A DNA stretch of 64,000 nucleotides, taken from Rhodospirillales bacterium BBD 1991-14 (GTDB taxonomy: Bacteria > Pseudomonadota > Alphaproteobacteria > Kiloniellales > Kiloniellaceae). The notes beneath the pieces were generated by a model. It saw only the letters and a program-made list of their open reading frames with translations, was not told the DNA's origin and did not search any database. Position 1 is the first letter of the stretch; every line of letters begins with the position of its first letter. Of this stretch, positions 24,452 to 33,205 are shown one piece after another. The DNA is taken from positions 62,001 to 126,000 of the forward strand of contig LYSY01000002.1 of assembly GCA_001657395.1 (NCBI GenBank). The letters are read 5' to 3'. The translations under genes and the position numbers were made by a program.

Positions 24452-25102
24452 ATGGGTGCTGAATCCGTTCAAGCCTTGGCCGATCGCATCGTCCGCCATT
24501 TGAAGGCGCCCCGTTCTGCGGTGTGGAGCGGCGGCGATGCGGCGTTTGCGCTGCACGTGGATATCGAGGACCTGCGGCTGAAGCTCGACCCGGAAGAGGA
24601 CGACCTTCCCACCGAGATGCTCCGCCAGGTGCTGCGCCATTGGCGATCCCTTCCGATGGCCGGCGGAATCCCTGACCGCATCAAGGTGGCACCGGAGGAC
24701 CTGCGCCCGGCGCTGGGCTATCTGATGCTCGTCGACGTCCTCCCCGGTCCCGGCGACTTCCGCTATGCCCTCTACGGCACCAAGATTGCCGAGGTCTCCG
24801 GCTTCGACATGACGGGAAAGAGCGTCTGGGAGGTGGCCACCACCAGCGCGATCCAGAGGTTCTTCGCGGCCTGCTACGAGGCTGCGGTCGCCTTGCGGCG
24901 GCCCCTCTATACCGTGCACCAGGCACCGCCCTCCATCACCGTCAGCCACTGGCACCGGCTGATCCTGCCCCTGGGCTGTGAAGGGGAAGTCCGACGCTTC
25001 CTGGTCTGCAACGTCCCCATGCACGACGACGGCAGCGGCGACGGCCTCATGGTGACGTCACCGCCGACCCCGGTGGCAAAACCACCGGTGGAGCACGATT
25101 GA
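24452..25102 (+). CDS. PAS-like (PAS_5-type) domain protein
   Basis: A 216-residue soluble protein. The central region (about 70-190) follows the alphaproteobacterial PAS_5 pattern: a P-R--I-PEDLRPALGYLMLVDV-like start, FRYALYGTKIAEVSGFDMTG, a helix, and a final strand before LPLGCEGEVRRFLVCNVP. No output domain is present, so it may sense a ligand and signal through protein contacts. It is divergent from azlC and convergent with the AraC gene. Function unknown. Confidence 0.72.
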   Translation: MGAESVQALADRIVRHLKAPRSAVWSGGDAAFALHVDIEDLRLKLDPEEDDLPTEMLRQVLRHWRSLPMAGGIPDRIKVAPEDLRPALGYLMLVDVLPGPGDFRYALYGTKIAEVSGFDMTGKSVWEVATTSAIQRFFAACYEAAVALRRPLYTVHQAPPSITVSHWHRLILPLGCEGEVRRFLVCNVPMHDDGSGDGLMVTSPPTPVAKPPVEHD

Positions 25103-25143
25103 GCGGGGTCGACAGGATGCAGCCGCCCCATAGACCGTGTCCC

Positions 25144-26067
25144 TTAGGCAGCGTCTCGGACCACGCCGCTGCGGTACTGGCCGGGGGTCAGACCGATCCA
25201 GCTCTTGAAAGCGCGGTTGAAGTGGCTCTGGTCGTAGAACCCGCAGGTAACGGCAATGGCGCTGAGCGGCTCGGGGCCGGCCAGAAGACCCTTGGCAGCG
25301 GCGATGCGCCGCCCGGTCATGTAGGCATGGGGCGTGACCCCCACCTCGCGCCGGAACGCCCGCAGCAGGTGGAACCGGCTGAAGCCCGCCTCATTCGCCA
25401 GCTTGGAAAGGGTCAGGTCTTGCATGTACTCGGCATCTATGAGCGCTCGCACGCGGCCCACGGCGCGGCTTTCGCGCCCGAGCCGCCGGCCTTTGGGATC
25501 GAGCACGGTATAACGCCGCACCATCTCCGTCATGGCGCCGGTGAAGGCCTCGTCGACCGCCAGCTTCGGAGCACGGTGTTCGAGAAGGCTGTGCAAGTGA
25601 ATGAAGCGGGCCGCCAGATCCGGGGCGTGAACAACAGCCTGGCGGAACATGGGAAGCGCGCCGGCCAGCGTACCGCGGTCCTCGCTCAGGTCGCCGGTCA
25701 GGTCATCGGCCAGACGCTGAATCAGGGCGACCGAAGGATAGAACATGCGGTAGGCAAAGCTATCGCCGTGCGGCTGGCCGTCGTGCAGTTCATGGGGATT
25801 GACCGTCACCAGGCTGCCCGCCGGCGCAATGTGGCGTACGCCGCCACAGCGGAAGGCGTCCGCTCCGGCGAGGATCACCCCCACCGCGAAGGTGTCGTGG
25901 GTGTGGGGGGCGTAGCTGTGCCGGTAGTAGCGCGCCTTCAGGCACTCGAGATCGTCGTAGCGCCGCTCCCGCCAGAAGCGCACCTTGTCCTCCGGCCGCC
26001 TGCCAGCCCGGCCTCGGGGTGCCCTGTCACGGGACTGGGCATAGGCCGTCTGCTGATCGATCCCCAT
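25144..26067 (-). CDS. AraC family transcriptional regulator
   Basis: A 307-residue regulator. The N-terminal AraC-binding cupin domain contains HSYAPHTHDTFAVGVI (about 50-65) with a His-rich ligand site and LVTVNPHELHDG. Two HTH motifs are at the C-terminus: LTLSKLANEAGFSRFHLLRA and PLSAIAVTCGFYDQSHFNRA, followed by GLTPGQYR. Such AraC proteins often lie beside azlCD or LysE-type exporters and sense amino acids. The nearest candidate target is azlCD copy 2. Confidence 0.92.
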   Translation of the reverse strand: MGIDQQTAYAQSRDRAPRGRAGRRPEDKVRFWRERRYDDLECLKARYYRHSYAPHTHDTFAVGVILAGADAFRCGGVRHIAPAGSLVTVNPHELHDGQPHGDSFAYRMFYPSVALIQRLADDLTGDLSEDRGTLAGALPMFRQAVVHAPDLAARFIHLHSLLEHRAPKLAVDEAFTGAMTEMVRRYTVLDPKGRRLGRESRAVGRVRALIDAEYMQDLTLSKLANEAGFSRFHLLRAFRREVGVTPHAYMTGRRIAAAKGLLAGPEPLSAIAVTCGFYDQSHFNRAFKSWIGLTPGQYRSGVVRDAA

Positions 26068-26154
26068 GGGCGAAGTCTAGCGCAGACGGCCCCCGAACCC
26101 TTGTAGGAAATTGCTCTCTTCCGTCCATCCGGGCTGCCGCCACCCGGGACAGGA

Positions 26155-26826
26155 TCAGGCGGCCTGAGGCCAGTCGGGCGGCGTACCGGCTGCGGTCCCT
26201 ACCGGCTTCAAACCCGCCAGATCGTCCGCGAAACCGTGGTTGACGTCGCGGTGGCCGGCTTCGTCGGCGCGGACCGCCACCACCACGGCACGCAGGTCGG
26301 CGTCGGCCGGCAGGCCCCAGTAGTCGATGGCGATCTGCGGCGCCGGCCCGTTCGGCAGACGTCCGGCATCGATTTCCTCGAGGTAACGGGTGTAGGACAC
26401 CACGGCCTCCTCTTCGAGGTAGCCGACCACGCGGTGGGCGGTCTTCGGCGCGAAGAGGTAGAGCAGGAAGTAGGCGTTGTAGAACAGCCCCTGCGCCACG
26501 AGGATCAGCAGCCGCTCAAAGCGCGACGGCCGGGCGACATGGACGAAGGTCATCAGGTGCATGCGCTCGTTTTCCGCCTCGTCCAGCAGCGTCCGGATCC
26601 ATCCCCGGTCGTCCTGGATCTTGCGCAGCGCCTTCAGGTGCTGCAGGGCGCCCCCCACCATGCCGGGGACGGCGGCCACGGTTTCCAGCATCACGGCACG
26701 ATGCCCATAGCGCTTGCGGAAGAAGAGGTCCATCACGGCGCGGAGCACCTTTACGGTGAACAGCGCCAGGCGGTCGGACAGGCCGCGCGGGCGGTAGTGG
26801 CTGTGGAGATCTGCGGTTTTGCTCAT
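26155..26826 (-). CDS. alternative oxidase (di-iron ubiquinol oxidase)
   Basis: A 223-residue membrane-bound, cyanide-resistant quinol oxidase that reduces oxygen to water without pumping protons. All di-iron ligands are visible: Glu48 (LETVAAVPG), Glu87 and His90 (NERMH), Glu139 (LEEEAV), Glu189 and His192 (RADEAGH). Two hydrophobic segments (near 52-65 and 107-127) match membrane contact helices. Bacterial AOX is uncommon but known in alphaproteobacteria. It is transcribed in the same direction as nnrU but separated by about 230 bases. Confidence 0.95.
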   Translation of the reverse strand: MSKTADLHSHYRPRGLSDRLALFTVKVLRAVMDLFFRKRYGHRAVMLETVAAVPGMVGGALQHLKALRKIQDDRGWIRTLLDEAENERMHLMTFVHVARPSRFERLLILVAQGLFYNAYFLLYLFAPKTAHRVVGYLEEEAVVSYTRYLEEIDAGRLPNGPAPQIAIDYWGLPADADLRAVVVAVRADEAGHRDVNHGFADDLAGLKPVGTAAGTPPDWPQAA

Positions 26827-27060
26827 GGAACGGCTCCTGACAGGGGAGGGCCGCCTTCCAGGATTTCCTCTGGCCGGCCCATCGAAGCGCCCAAAAGGAG
26901 CGCTGCGGGCCTGCGGTTCGGGGGCATGCCCTCCCGGCTTCTATCTTTGATGTGGGAAGCCCCTGAACGGGTCCAAGAGCGTCATTCCGACGCAGTATGC
27001 CCGGGGAGAACGAGGCGAACGGGGCCCGTTGGCCCTCTGCAGAACCGCCTGTAAAGCCGT

Positions 27061-27747
27061 CTATGGCAGCGGCGAGACGCCGAAGGCCATGAGGTGGATG
27101 TGCATCAGGCCGAGATAGAGCGCCAGGCCCAGCACCGGGCGCCACCAGCCGATGCCGCGCCAATCGACCTTGCTGCGCCCGGCGAGCACGGCACCGAAAG
27201 GCAACAGGCTGGTGGTCAGCTTCATCGGGCCCCAGGCGGCCCCCAGGGCGGCTTCCCGGCGGCGGTCGATATGGGCCATGCCTGCGAAGCTCAGCACCGC
27301 AATCCCCCCCATCAGAATGATCGAGGGCAGATCGCCGTTGACCAGCAGATGGGAGACCGCCCAGAGGCCGGTTCCCCAGAGAAAGGGATGGCGGGTGATC
27401 GAGAAGATGCCGACGGCAGGCGAGCCGGTGCCCTCTGCCAACAAGCGTTCGCCCCCGACCATGGTCGGGTTGGGCGTGGTCAGGCCGGCAACGATCAGGA
27501 TGGCGGCCAAGGGCATGACGATCACGGGCAGCCAATAGAGGCCCAGCGGGGTCACCCAGAGCGCAACATAGGGGGCGGCACCATAGGCGAAGAGCATCCA
27601 GGTCAAGGATGCCACCATGACCAGAGAGTAGAACCCGCGAAACATCCTCTCGCCAAAACGGGCGATCAGGGCCGCCCGCAGCGGCGCACTGGACAGAAGG
27701 AAATGGCCCCCGACGAAGAGGGCCGCGGCGGCAATCAGCGCGTTCAT
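27061..27747 (-). CDS. nnrU: NnrU family membrane protein
   Basis: A 228-residue multi-spanning membrane protein of the NnrU family (related to isoprenylcysteine methyltransferase-like folds), with about six helices. Landmarks are GGHFLLSSAPLRAALIARFG near the N-terminus, LTTPNPTMVGGE, FSITRHPFLWGTGLWAVSHL and the C-terminal HLMAFGVSPLP. NnrU was named in Rhodobacter, in a locus for nitric oxide and denitrification, and its molecular role is unclear. The start at 27747 is preferred to 27759 (GGGG just upstream). It is divergent from the DUF3253 gene. Confidence 0.87.
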   Translation of the reverse strand: MNALIAAAALFVGGHFLLSSAPLRAALIARFGERMFRGFYSLVMVASLTWMLFAYGAAPYVALWVTPLGLYWLPVIVMPLAAILIVAGLTTPNPTMVGGERLLAEGTGSPAVGIFSITRHPFLWGTGLWAVSHLLVNGDLPSIILMGGIAVLSFAGMAHIDRRREAALGAAWGPMKLTTSLLPFGAVLAGRSKVDWRGIGWWRPVLGLALYLGLMHIHLMAFGVSPLP

Positions 27748-27894
27748 TGACCCCAACATGGCTGCAATATGGGGAGAGAAACGCAAAGCGTCCAGCGATT
27801 CGCGCCTCTCGTGCATCCGCCCCCGCGCGCACCCTGTCGTGCAACGGCGGCATTGAAGCGGGACCCGCGGGGGCCGGCGTGTTACACAGCGCTT

Positions 27895-28209
27895 ATGACC
27901 GACCAACAAGACACACAGGCGGCCGAGGGCGCCGCCCTCGATCCTGTCGCGCGGCTGATCCTGGACCTGCTGGGCGCTGCCCCGGGTGATAGCCTGACGC
28001 CGGCCCAGGTGGCCAAGGCCTTCGCCGAGCCGCGGCGGCGGCGCAGCGACCCACCGGACCTCTGGCGCCGCTACCTGAGCGCGGTGCGCCAGCAGGCGCT
28101 CTATCTGGCCCGCAGCGGGCGCATCGTCATCCTGCGACGCGGCCAGCCCCAGGACCCCAATGCCCCCATCAAGGGGGTCATCCGCCTGGCGCTCCCGCCC
28201 CGATCCTAG
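27895..28209 (+). CDS. DUF3253 family winged-helix-like protein
   Basis: A 104-residue protein with an acidic N-terminus and a domain reading RLILDLLGAAPGDSLTPAQV, then AFAEPRRRRSDPPDLWRRYL and VRQQALYLARSGRIVILRRG, which is the DUF3253 pattern (S/P-evA, W--l-p-vR). It may be a small DNA-binding winged helix by its fold, which is an inference. The start at 27895 is used since upstream residues are shadow of the divergent gene. It is convergent with folD. Confidence 0.78.
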   Translation: MTDQQDTQAAEGAALDPVARLILDLLGAAPGDSLTPAQVAKAFAEPRRRRSDPPDLWRRYLSAVRQQALYLARSGRIVILRRGQPQDPNAPIKGVIRLALPPRS

Positions 28210-28254
28210 AAGAGAAGGCCTGAAGAAGACCTGCAAGACCAGCGGGAAAAGGGC

Positions 28255-29181
28255 TCAGCCCGCGTTCAGGTCGGGCGGGGTCAGCCCCTGCGCGCGGCAG
28301 GCGGCGGTCACCGTGTTGGCCAGCAGGCAGGCGATGGTCATGGGCCCGACGCCGCCCGGCACCGGGGTGATCGCGCCGGCCACGGCAGCCGCCTCGTCGT
28401 AGGCGACGTCGCCCACCAGGCGGGTCTTGCCGCCTCCGGCGTCGATGCGGTTGATGCCGACGTCGATGACCGTCGCGCCGGGTTTCACCCAGTCGCCGCG
28501 GATCATCTCCGGCCGTCCGACGGCGGCCACCAGGATGTCGGCGCGTCGGCAGACCGCCGGCAGGTCGCGGGTCCGGCTATGGGCGGTCGTGACCGTGCAG
28601 CTCTCCGCCAGCAGCAGCTGACCCATCGGCTTGCCGACGATGTTGGAGCGGCCCACCACAACGGCATCCAGCCCGGAAAGGTTGCCCAGATGGTGCTTCA
28701 GCAGCATGAGGCAGCCCAGCGGCGTGCAGGGAACCAGCGGTGCCGCGGCCCCGGTCGCGCCGGTCATCAGGCGTCCGGCATTGATGACATGAAAGCCGTC
28801 GACGTCCTTGTTGGGATCGATCGCGGCGATGACGGTCTGGGCGTCGATCTGGGCGGGCAGCGGCAGCTGAACAAGGATGCCATGAACGGCAGGGTCGGCA
28901 TTCAGTTCGGCGACCTTGGCGAGCAGCGCGTCCTGGCTGGTGGTCTCCGGCAGGCGGTGCTCGTAGGAGTTCATCCCCGCCTCGACCGTCTGCTTGCCCT
29001 TGGAGCGCACGTAGACCTGGCTTGCCGGGTCCTCGCCCACCAGCACGACGGCCAGCCCAGGGGTGAGGCCGTGATCGCGCTTCAGGACTTCGACGGCGGA
29101 GCCAACACGGCCACGCAGCCCCTGTGCGAAAGCCTTGCCGTTGATCACCGTTGCGGCGGCGGAAACTGCTGTATCGCTCAC
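28255..29181 (-). CDS. folD: bifunctional methylenetetrahydrofolate dehydrogenase/cyclohydrolase
   Basis: A 308-residue FolD, which interconverts 5,10-methylene-, methenyl- and 10-formyl-tetrahydrofolate with NADP. Signatures are [15 protein letters not shown] (substrate Tyr/Lys region), [52 protein letters not shown] (cofactor site) and [15 protein letters not shown] near the end. It starts at a GTG (29181). It lies downstream of yggT and the DUF167 remnant, the usual alphaproteobacterial order. Confidence 0.96.
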   Translation of the reverse strand: MSDTAVSAAATVINGKAFAQGLRGRVGSAVEVLKRDHGLTPGLAVVLVGEDPASQVYVRSKGKQTVEAGMNSYEHRLPETTSQDALLAKVAELNADPAVHGILVQLPLPAQIDAQTVIAAIDPNKDVDGFHVINAGRLMTGATGAAAPLVPCTPLGCLMLLKHHLGNLSGLDAVVVGRSNIVGKPMGQLLLAESCTVTTAHSRTRDLPAVCRRADILVAAVGRPEMIRGDWVKPGATVIDVGINRIDAGGGKTRLVGDVAYDEAAAVAGAITPVPGGVGPMTIACLLANTVTAACRAQGLTPPDLNAG

Positions 29182-29352
29182 TGCTGATACTCCCTGCTGC
29201 GAGATCGGCCCTGCTTCAAGATCGGCCCTGCTTCAAGATCGGCAGGGCAATACCAGCCGACGCGCGCTTTCTAGACCCGTCCAGAACCGCCGTCCAGGGC
29301 CTCAGATCCGACGTCCATGGGGCCAGTACGTGGGCTTATCCCCGTCGGCCCG

Positions 29353-29523
29353 TCACGCTGGCGGCGCGGACACGCGGACCTTCAGGACCCTGGTGCCGTC
29401 ATCCAGCACGGCGAGCCCGTCGACCCTGTTGTGGCGGGCGCCGGGCTGGAGACGAATGTCGACGAGCAGACCCTGGTCGGTCGTGTGGACAGGGCCGCAG
29501 AAAGGGCCCCCGTCAGAGCCCAC
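29353..29523 (-). pseudogene. truncated DUF167 (YggU-like) gene
   Basis: Translation from the GTG at 29523, which overlaps the yggT end by 11 bases, gives 56 residues with LLVDIRLQPGARHNRVDGLA then VLKVRVSAPPA. That is the N-terminal half of DUF167: an R-xPGA-xN-I-G strand followed by KV-V-APP. A TGA comes right after APPA, where normal members continue with DG-AN-AL-----AK. None of the three frames in the following ~75 bases restores that half, so it looks deleted rather than merely frameshifted. The position between yggT and folD is where an intact copy stands in relatives. Confidence 0.7.
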
Positions 29524-29821
29524 CGGTGTTGAGGCTGTACTGGACGTTGCCCAGCAGGTCGCGCGCGAAATAGATGATGAGGATCAGGATAATCGGCGAG
29601 ATATCGATGCCGCCCAGGTTCGGCATGAAGCGGCGAATCGGGCGCAGGGCCGGCTCTGTGATGCGCCAGAGGAACTCACCGATCATGCTGACGAACTGGT
29701 TGCGCGTGTTGATCACCCCGAAGTGGACGAGCCAGCTGAGAATAGCCGAGATAATGATCGCCCAAAGATAGAGCCACAGGGCGATCTGGATGACGTTGAA
29801 GAGCGGATTCAGGATGATCAT
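29513..29821 (-). CDS. yggT: YggT family membrane protein
   Basis: A 102-residue inner-membrane protein with two hydrophobic blocks, [20 protein letters not shown] (about 7-30) and [17 protein letters not shown] (about 73-90), separated by the amphipathic [20 protein letters not shown], the YggT signature. Members are linked to osmotic stress and, in some bacteria, to septum placement. It heads the yggT-DUF167-folD group. Its stop overlaps the DUF167 remnant start. Confidence 0.9.
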   Translation of the reverse strand: MIILNPLFNVIQIALWLYLWAIIISAILSWLVHFGVINTRNQFVSMIGEFLWRITEPALRPIRRFMPNLGGIDISPIILILIIYFARDLLGNVQYSLNTGGL

Positions 29822-29979
29822 TGACCCTTACTTGCATCCTTTTCCAAGACAAAGGAATGAATTCGGACAAAAGCCGGCGCTACCCTATCGCCGGGACTGA
29901 CCGTAAACAAGGGATTGACAGGGGGCGCGACCCCGAAGCGCAAACCAGGGGCGCGGAGGACGCCGCCGCAAGGCGATGC

Positions 29980-30008
29980 TTGACAGCTTCCGGCCTTATC
30001 CACATTAT
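29980..30008 (+). promoter_or_regulatory. sigma70 promoter of tRNA-Ala
   Basis: TTGACA (29980-29985), a 17-base spacer and CATTAT (30003-30008). Transcription would start near 30015, giving about 77 bases of 5' leader before the tRNA at 30092. Confidence 0.6.
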
Positions 30009-30091
30009 CCCGCCGCTTGCGGGCCTTCCGGGGCCTGTGGGCGTTTCCCATGCCGGGGCCGGGAAATCGGCTTGCGGCGCCCGGGTTCAAA

Positions 30092-30167
<76 letters not shown>

Positions 30168-30230
30168 ACCCCTCCCCTCCTCATCGGCATGATCCGGCGG
30201 ACCCTGGTCCGGCCCAGCCCGTCCGGCCGG

Positions 30231-30902
30231 TCACAGCGTCCTGATGTAGTCCGAGAGCTCCTTGCCCTGCTCGGGCGGGAAGCGGCCGGGAAGCGCCTGG
30301 GCCGAGACAATGCGGTCGAGGCGGAAGTTGCGGAAGTCCTGCCGGAGTTCGCACCAGCCCGTGAACACCCAGACAGTGTCGAAGGCCGTCAATCCCAGGG
30401 CGCGCACCGTCCGCCGGCTTCGCCTGTCGGAACCGTCGCTGTAGCGCAGCGCGACCTTGTTGCGGTGGCGGATGGCCTGCCGCAGAGGGCGGAGAAAGGG
30501 CCGCCCCTCTGCGATCGGCGCGGCAGAGGACTCGGCGTGATAGCTCCGCTCCGCCGTGCCCCCACCATCCTCGGCGGTCACCGCGCGGATCTTGCCCAGG
30601 GCCGCCTCCGCCGCCCGGGCAAGCCGATCGTCGCCGCGCGCCGCCAGCAGCTTGACCGCCATAACGAGGGACTCGAACTCCTCGCGCTCCAGGCGGGTCG
30701 GCGGCAGGAAGTAGCCTTTCTCCAACTGGTAACCGAGGCCCGGCTCGCCGCGCAGCGGTGCGCCCATCTGGGCGAGGGCAGCGAGGTCGCGGTAGGCGGT
30801 GCGCTGCGAGACGCCCAGGCGCTCGGCAAGGGTCGCTGCTGTGATCGGACGCCGGCTGGCGCGCAGGATGTCGAGCACCGAGAAGAGTCGCTGTGTCCGC
30901 AT
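30231..30902 (-). CDS. YafY-type HTH/WYL domain transcriptional regulator
   Basis: A 223-residue regulator. The N-terminal HTH_11 domain (about 1-60): MRTQRLFSVLDILRASRRPI, ATLAERLGVSQRTAYRDLAAL. The C-terminal WYL domain (about 130-210) has RNKVALRYSDGSDRRSRRTV, RALGLTAFDTVWVFTGWCEL (where WYL usually reads GLv---g-WYLvawc) and FRLDRIVSAQ. The start at 30902 is used. It is divergent from the gene at 30976, which it likely controls; such pairs are common. Confidence 0.9.
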   Translation of the reverse strand: MRTQRLFSVLDILRASRRPITAATLAERLGVSQRTAYRDLAALAQMGAPLRGEPGLGYQLEKGYFLPPTRLEREEFESLVMAVKLLAARGDDRLARAAEAALGKIRAVTAEDGGGTAERSYHAESSAAPIAEGRPFLRPLRQAIRHRNKVALRYSDGSDRRSRRTVRALGLTAFDTVWVFTGWCELRQDFRNFRLDRIVSAQALPGRFPPEQGKELSDYIRTL

Positions 30903-30975
30903 TGCACCCCTGACAGGTTCTGACACTCCAGGCCGCTAGGACCACTCCATCGAACCCACGCTTGGAGCAGCCGGC

Positions 30976-31614
30976 ATGATGAACAAGTCCCTTGGCAGCC
31001 TATCGGTCCTCGGCTTTGCGCGATACGAAAAGCGCGACGAGGTGAACGCGTCGGACCTGACCGAGGCGGTCCTGGCCTGGCGGCGCAGCTTCCTCGACCA
31101 CCAGGCGGGCATTGCCGCGCATTGCTTTCTGGGCAATCTGCAAGGCCACTTCGCCGACCTTATCCTGGCCGTCGATCAGGCGCGCTACGACGCAATGACT
31201 GAGGCGCATCCTCAGGCCGCCGCATCGCAGGCCATGGCAGCGCTTTTGAAACCGGAGAGCATCCGCCTGACGCCCTGCCGGATTCTGAAGGACGTCACGA
31301 CGCTGCCCACGGACTTTTCCTGCGTCGAGTTCGGAACCTTCCGTTCCCCGGCGGGGAAAGACTTCGACGAGCGCCGCCTGCTCGCGGTCTCCGCAGAGAT
31401 CGAGGCCGGCTATCTCTCCCGCCGTCCGGAGAGCCGCGCCCACTTTCTGGCGCAGGTCGATCCGGCGACCTACGCCGAGGTCGCCTTCGTGCAGAGCCTG
31501 GGCGCGGCGCGGGAAATCTGCTTCGGCTACCGGGACGACAGCGCCGGCCGCAAGCTTCTGGAAATGTTCGACCCCGAGAGCGTCGACCTGGACTTCTGGT
31601 TCGTCCTCGCATGA
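30976..31614 (+). CDS. hypothetical protein with two similar halves
   Basis: A 212-residue protein. I see two loosely similar halves: a FARYEKRDEVN...WRRSFLDHQAGIAAHCFLGN part (1-105) and a FGTFRSPAGK...IEAGYLSRRPESRAHFLAQV part (115-212), each starting with a strand and then a helix. This suggests a duplicated ferredoxin-like (ABM/DUF1330-like) fold. It is divergent from the YafY-type regulator, so it is the likely regulated gene. Function unknown. Confidence 0.7.
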   Translation: MMNKSLGSLSVLGFARYEKRDEVNASDLTEAVLAWRRSFLDHQAGIAAHCFLGNLQGHFADLILAVDQARYDAMTEAHPQAAASQAMAALLKPESIRLTPCRILKDVTTLPTDFSCVEFGTFRSPAGKDFDERRLLAVSAEIEAGYLSRRPESRAHFLAQVDPATYAEVAFVQSLGAAREICFGYRDDSAGRKLLEMFDPESVDLDFWFVLA

Positions 31615-31640
31615 CGGCCTGAGCCGGGCCGCCAAACCCT

Positions 31641-32381
31641 TCAGGCCGCCTGGCTCACCTTGGTCTTGCGCTTGGCGGTGGTTTCCTCGCGCGGGCGCAG
31701 GTGGGCGAACCAGTGGTTCTCCAACAGCTTGAAGCCGCCGATCAGCGCGAAGGTGATGCAGAAGTAGAGCACGCCGACGGAGATGAAGGCCTCGTAGGGC
31801 GTGAAGTAGCGCGAGTTGATGATGCGCGCCGCGCCCAGCAGGTCGACGATGGTGATCACGCTGGCGATGGCCGAGCCGTGCAGCATGAAGATCACTTCGT
31901 TGGAATAGGCCGGCAGGGCGCGGCGGAAGGCGCTCGGCAGGATCACACGGCGATAGATCTGCACCTTCGACATGCCGCAGGCCCGCGCCGCCTCCACCTC
32001 ACCGTAGGGCGTGCCCAGAATCGCACCGCGGAAAATCTCCGTGGTGTAGGCCGCAGTGTTCAGGGTGAAGGCGAAGAGCGCGTACCAGTAGGCATCCTGC
32101 AGGAACTCGAAGGCCGGCTGCTGGCTGAGTTCGATCATGAACTGCATCTGGCCGAGGCCGTAATAGACCAGGAACATCTGCACCAGCAGCGGGGTGCCGC
32201 GGAAGAAATAGGTGAAGGCCCAGACCGGCCCGTTGACCGCCGGGTTCTTGGAGGTCCGCATGATCGCGAAGGGCACGGCGAGGAAGAAACCGAGCACCAG
32301 CGCGAAGAAGACCAGGCGGACGGTGGTCCAGAGTCCCTCAAGATAGAGGTCGAAGTTGTCGATGACCGGCGTGAAGTCCAT
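31641..32381 (-). CDS. polar amino-acid ABC transporter permease (HisM/ArtM-like)
   Basis: A 246-residue inner-membrane permease for polar amino acids (His/Arg/Gln/opine group), with about five membrane helices. The EAA-type motif that contacts the ATPase is EVEAARACGMSKVQIYRRVI (about 128-147) followed by LPSAFRRALP. A long FRGTPLLVQMFLVYYGLGQM segment is family-typical. It is the last gene of the operon with the second permease directly upstream (3-base gap). Confidence 0.92.
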   Translation of the reverse strand: MDFTPVIDNFDLYLEGLWTTVRLVFFALVLGFFLAVPFAIMRTSKNPAVNGPVWAFTYFFRGTPLLVQMFLVYYGLGQMQFMIELSQQPAFEFLQDAYWYALFAFTLNTAAYTTEIFRGAILGTPYGEVEAARACGMSKVQIYRRVILPSAFRRALPAYSNEVIFMLHGSAIASVITIVDLLGAARIINSRYFTPYEAFISVGVLYFCITFALIGGFKLLENHWFAHLRPREETTAKRKTKVSQAA

Positions 32382-32384
32382 GAC

Positions 32385-33077
32385 CTAGGCCGTCCGCACG
32401 CCGACGCTGTAGCGCTTCTCGGCCCAGCGCAGGCCCCAGATCGATACCGTCGTGAACAGCAGGAAGAGCAGCGCCACGACGAGGTAGTAGACGAAGGGTT
32501 CGCGGGTCGAACCGCCGGCCTGGCCGGCGCGGAAGACCATCTCGTTGAGCCCGATGACCGCGACCAGGGCGGTCGTCTTCATCAGCACCAGCCAGTTGTT
32601 GCCGATGCCCGGCAGGGCATGGCGCATCATCTGCGGAATGAGGATGCGGAAGAAGACCTGCTGTCTGCTCATGCCGTAAGCGTAGCCGGCCTCCAGCAGG
32701 CCGACCGGCACCGCCAGGATCGCACCGCGGAAGGTCTCGCCCATATAGGCGCCGAAGATGAAGCCGATGGTGAGCGTGCCCGCGATGAAGGCGTTGACGT
32801 CGATGTAGTCCTCGTAGCCGAACCACTCCAGCGCGATGTAGTTCACCAGCAACTGGCCGCCGAAGAAAATCAGCAGCATCAGAACCAGGTCGGGCACGCC
32901 CCGGATGACGGTGGTGTAGACGCCGGCGACGGCCTTGGCGAGGCGCGAGCGGGACAGCTTCGCGGTCGCCGTGATCAGACCCAGAACGATCGCAACGACC
33001 GCCGAGACCAGCGACACCGAGATGGTGATCAGCGATCCTTCAAGAATGAAGGGCAGCCTTTGGAAAAGCTCATCCAT
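32385..33077 (-). CDS. polar amino-acid ABC transporter permease (HisQ/ArtQ-like)
   Basis: A 230-residue permease that pairs with the 31641 permease. The IRGVPDLVLMLLIFFGGQLL segment and the EAA loop GLLEAGYAYGMSRQQVFFRI then LIPQMMRHALPGIGN are visible. Four or five hydrophobic helices. It is preceded by a hairpin with a T-tract (33141-33180) that may reduce expression relative to the binding-protein gene. Confidence 0.92.
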   Translation of the reverse strand: MDELFQRLPFILEGSLITISVSLVSAVVAIVLGLITATAKLSRSRLAKAVAGVYTTVIRGVPDLVLMLLIFFGGQLLVNYIALEWFGYEDYIDVNAFIAGTLTIGFIFGAYMGETFRGAILAVPVGLLEAGYAYGMSRQQVFFRILIPQMMRHALPGIGNNWLVLMKTTALVAVIGLNEMVFRAGQAGGSTREPFVYYLVVALLFLLFTTVSIWGLRWAEKRYSVGVRTA

Positions 33078-33134
33078 GGCCCGAGATCAGCCTGCTCCCA
33101 TGGGTTTTGAGGGTCGAAACGCCAAGAGTCGTCC

Positions 33135-33180
33135 GATCAAAAAGACAGAGCGCCACCGCCGAGAGACCGACGGTGGCGCT
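33135..33180 (-). terminator. attenuator-like hairpin between binding protein and permeases
   Basis: A 10-bp perfect stem (AGCGCCACCG at 33149-33158 and CGGTGGCGCT at 33171-33180) with a 12-base loop. On the minus strand it runs into CTGTCTTTTTGATC, so it resembles a weak intrinsic terminator. Such partial terminators keep ABC binding-protein mRNA above permease mRNA. Confidence 0.65.
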
Positions 33181-33205
33181 TCCGGTTTACATCGTCGCGG
33201 CTGCC

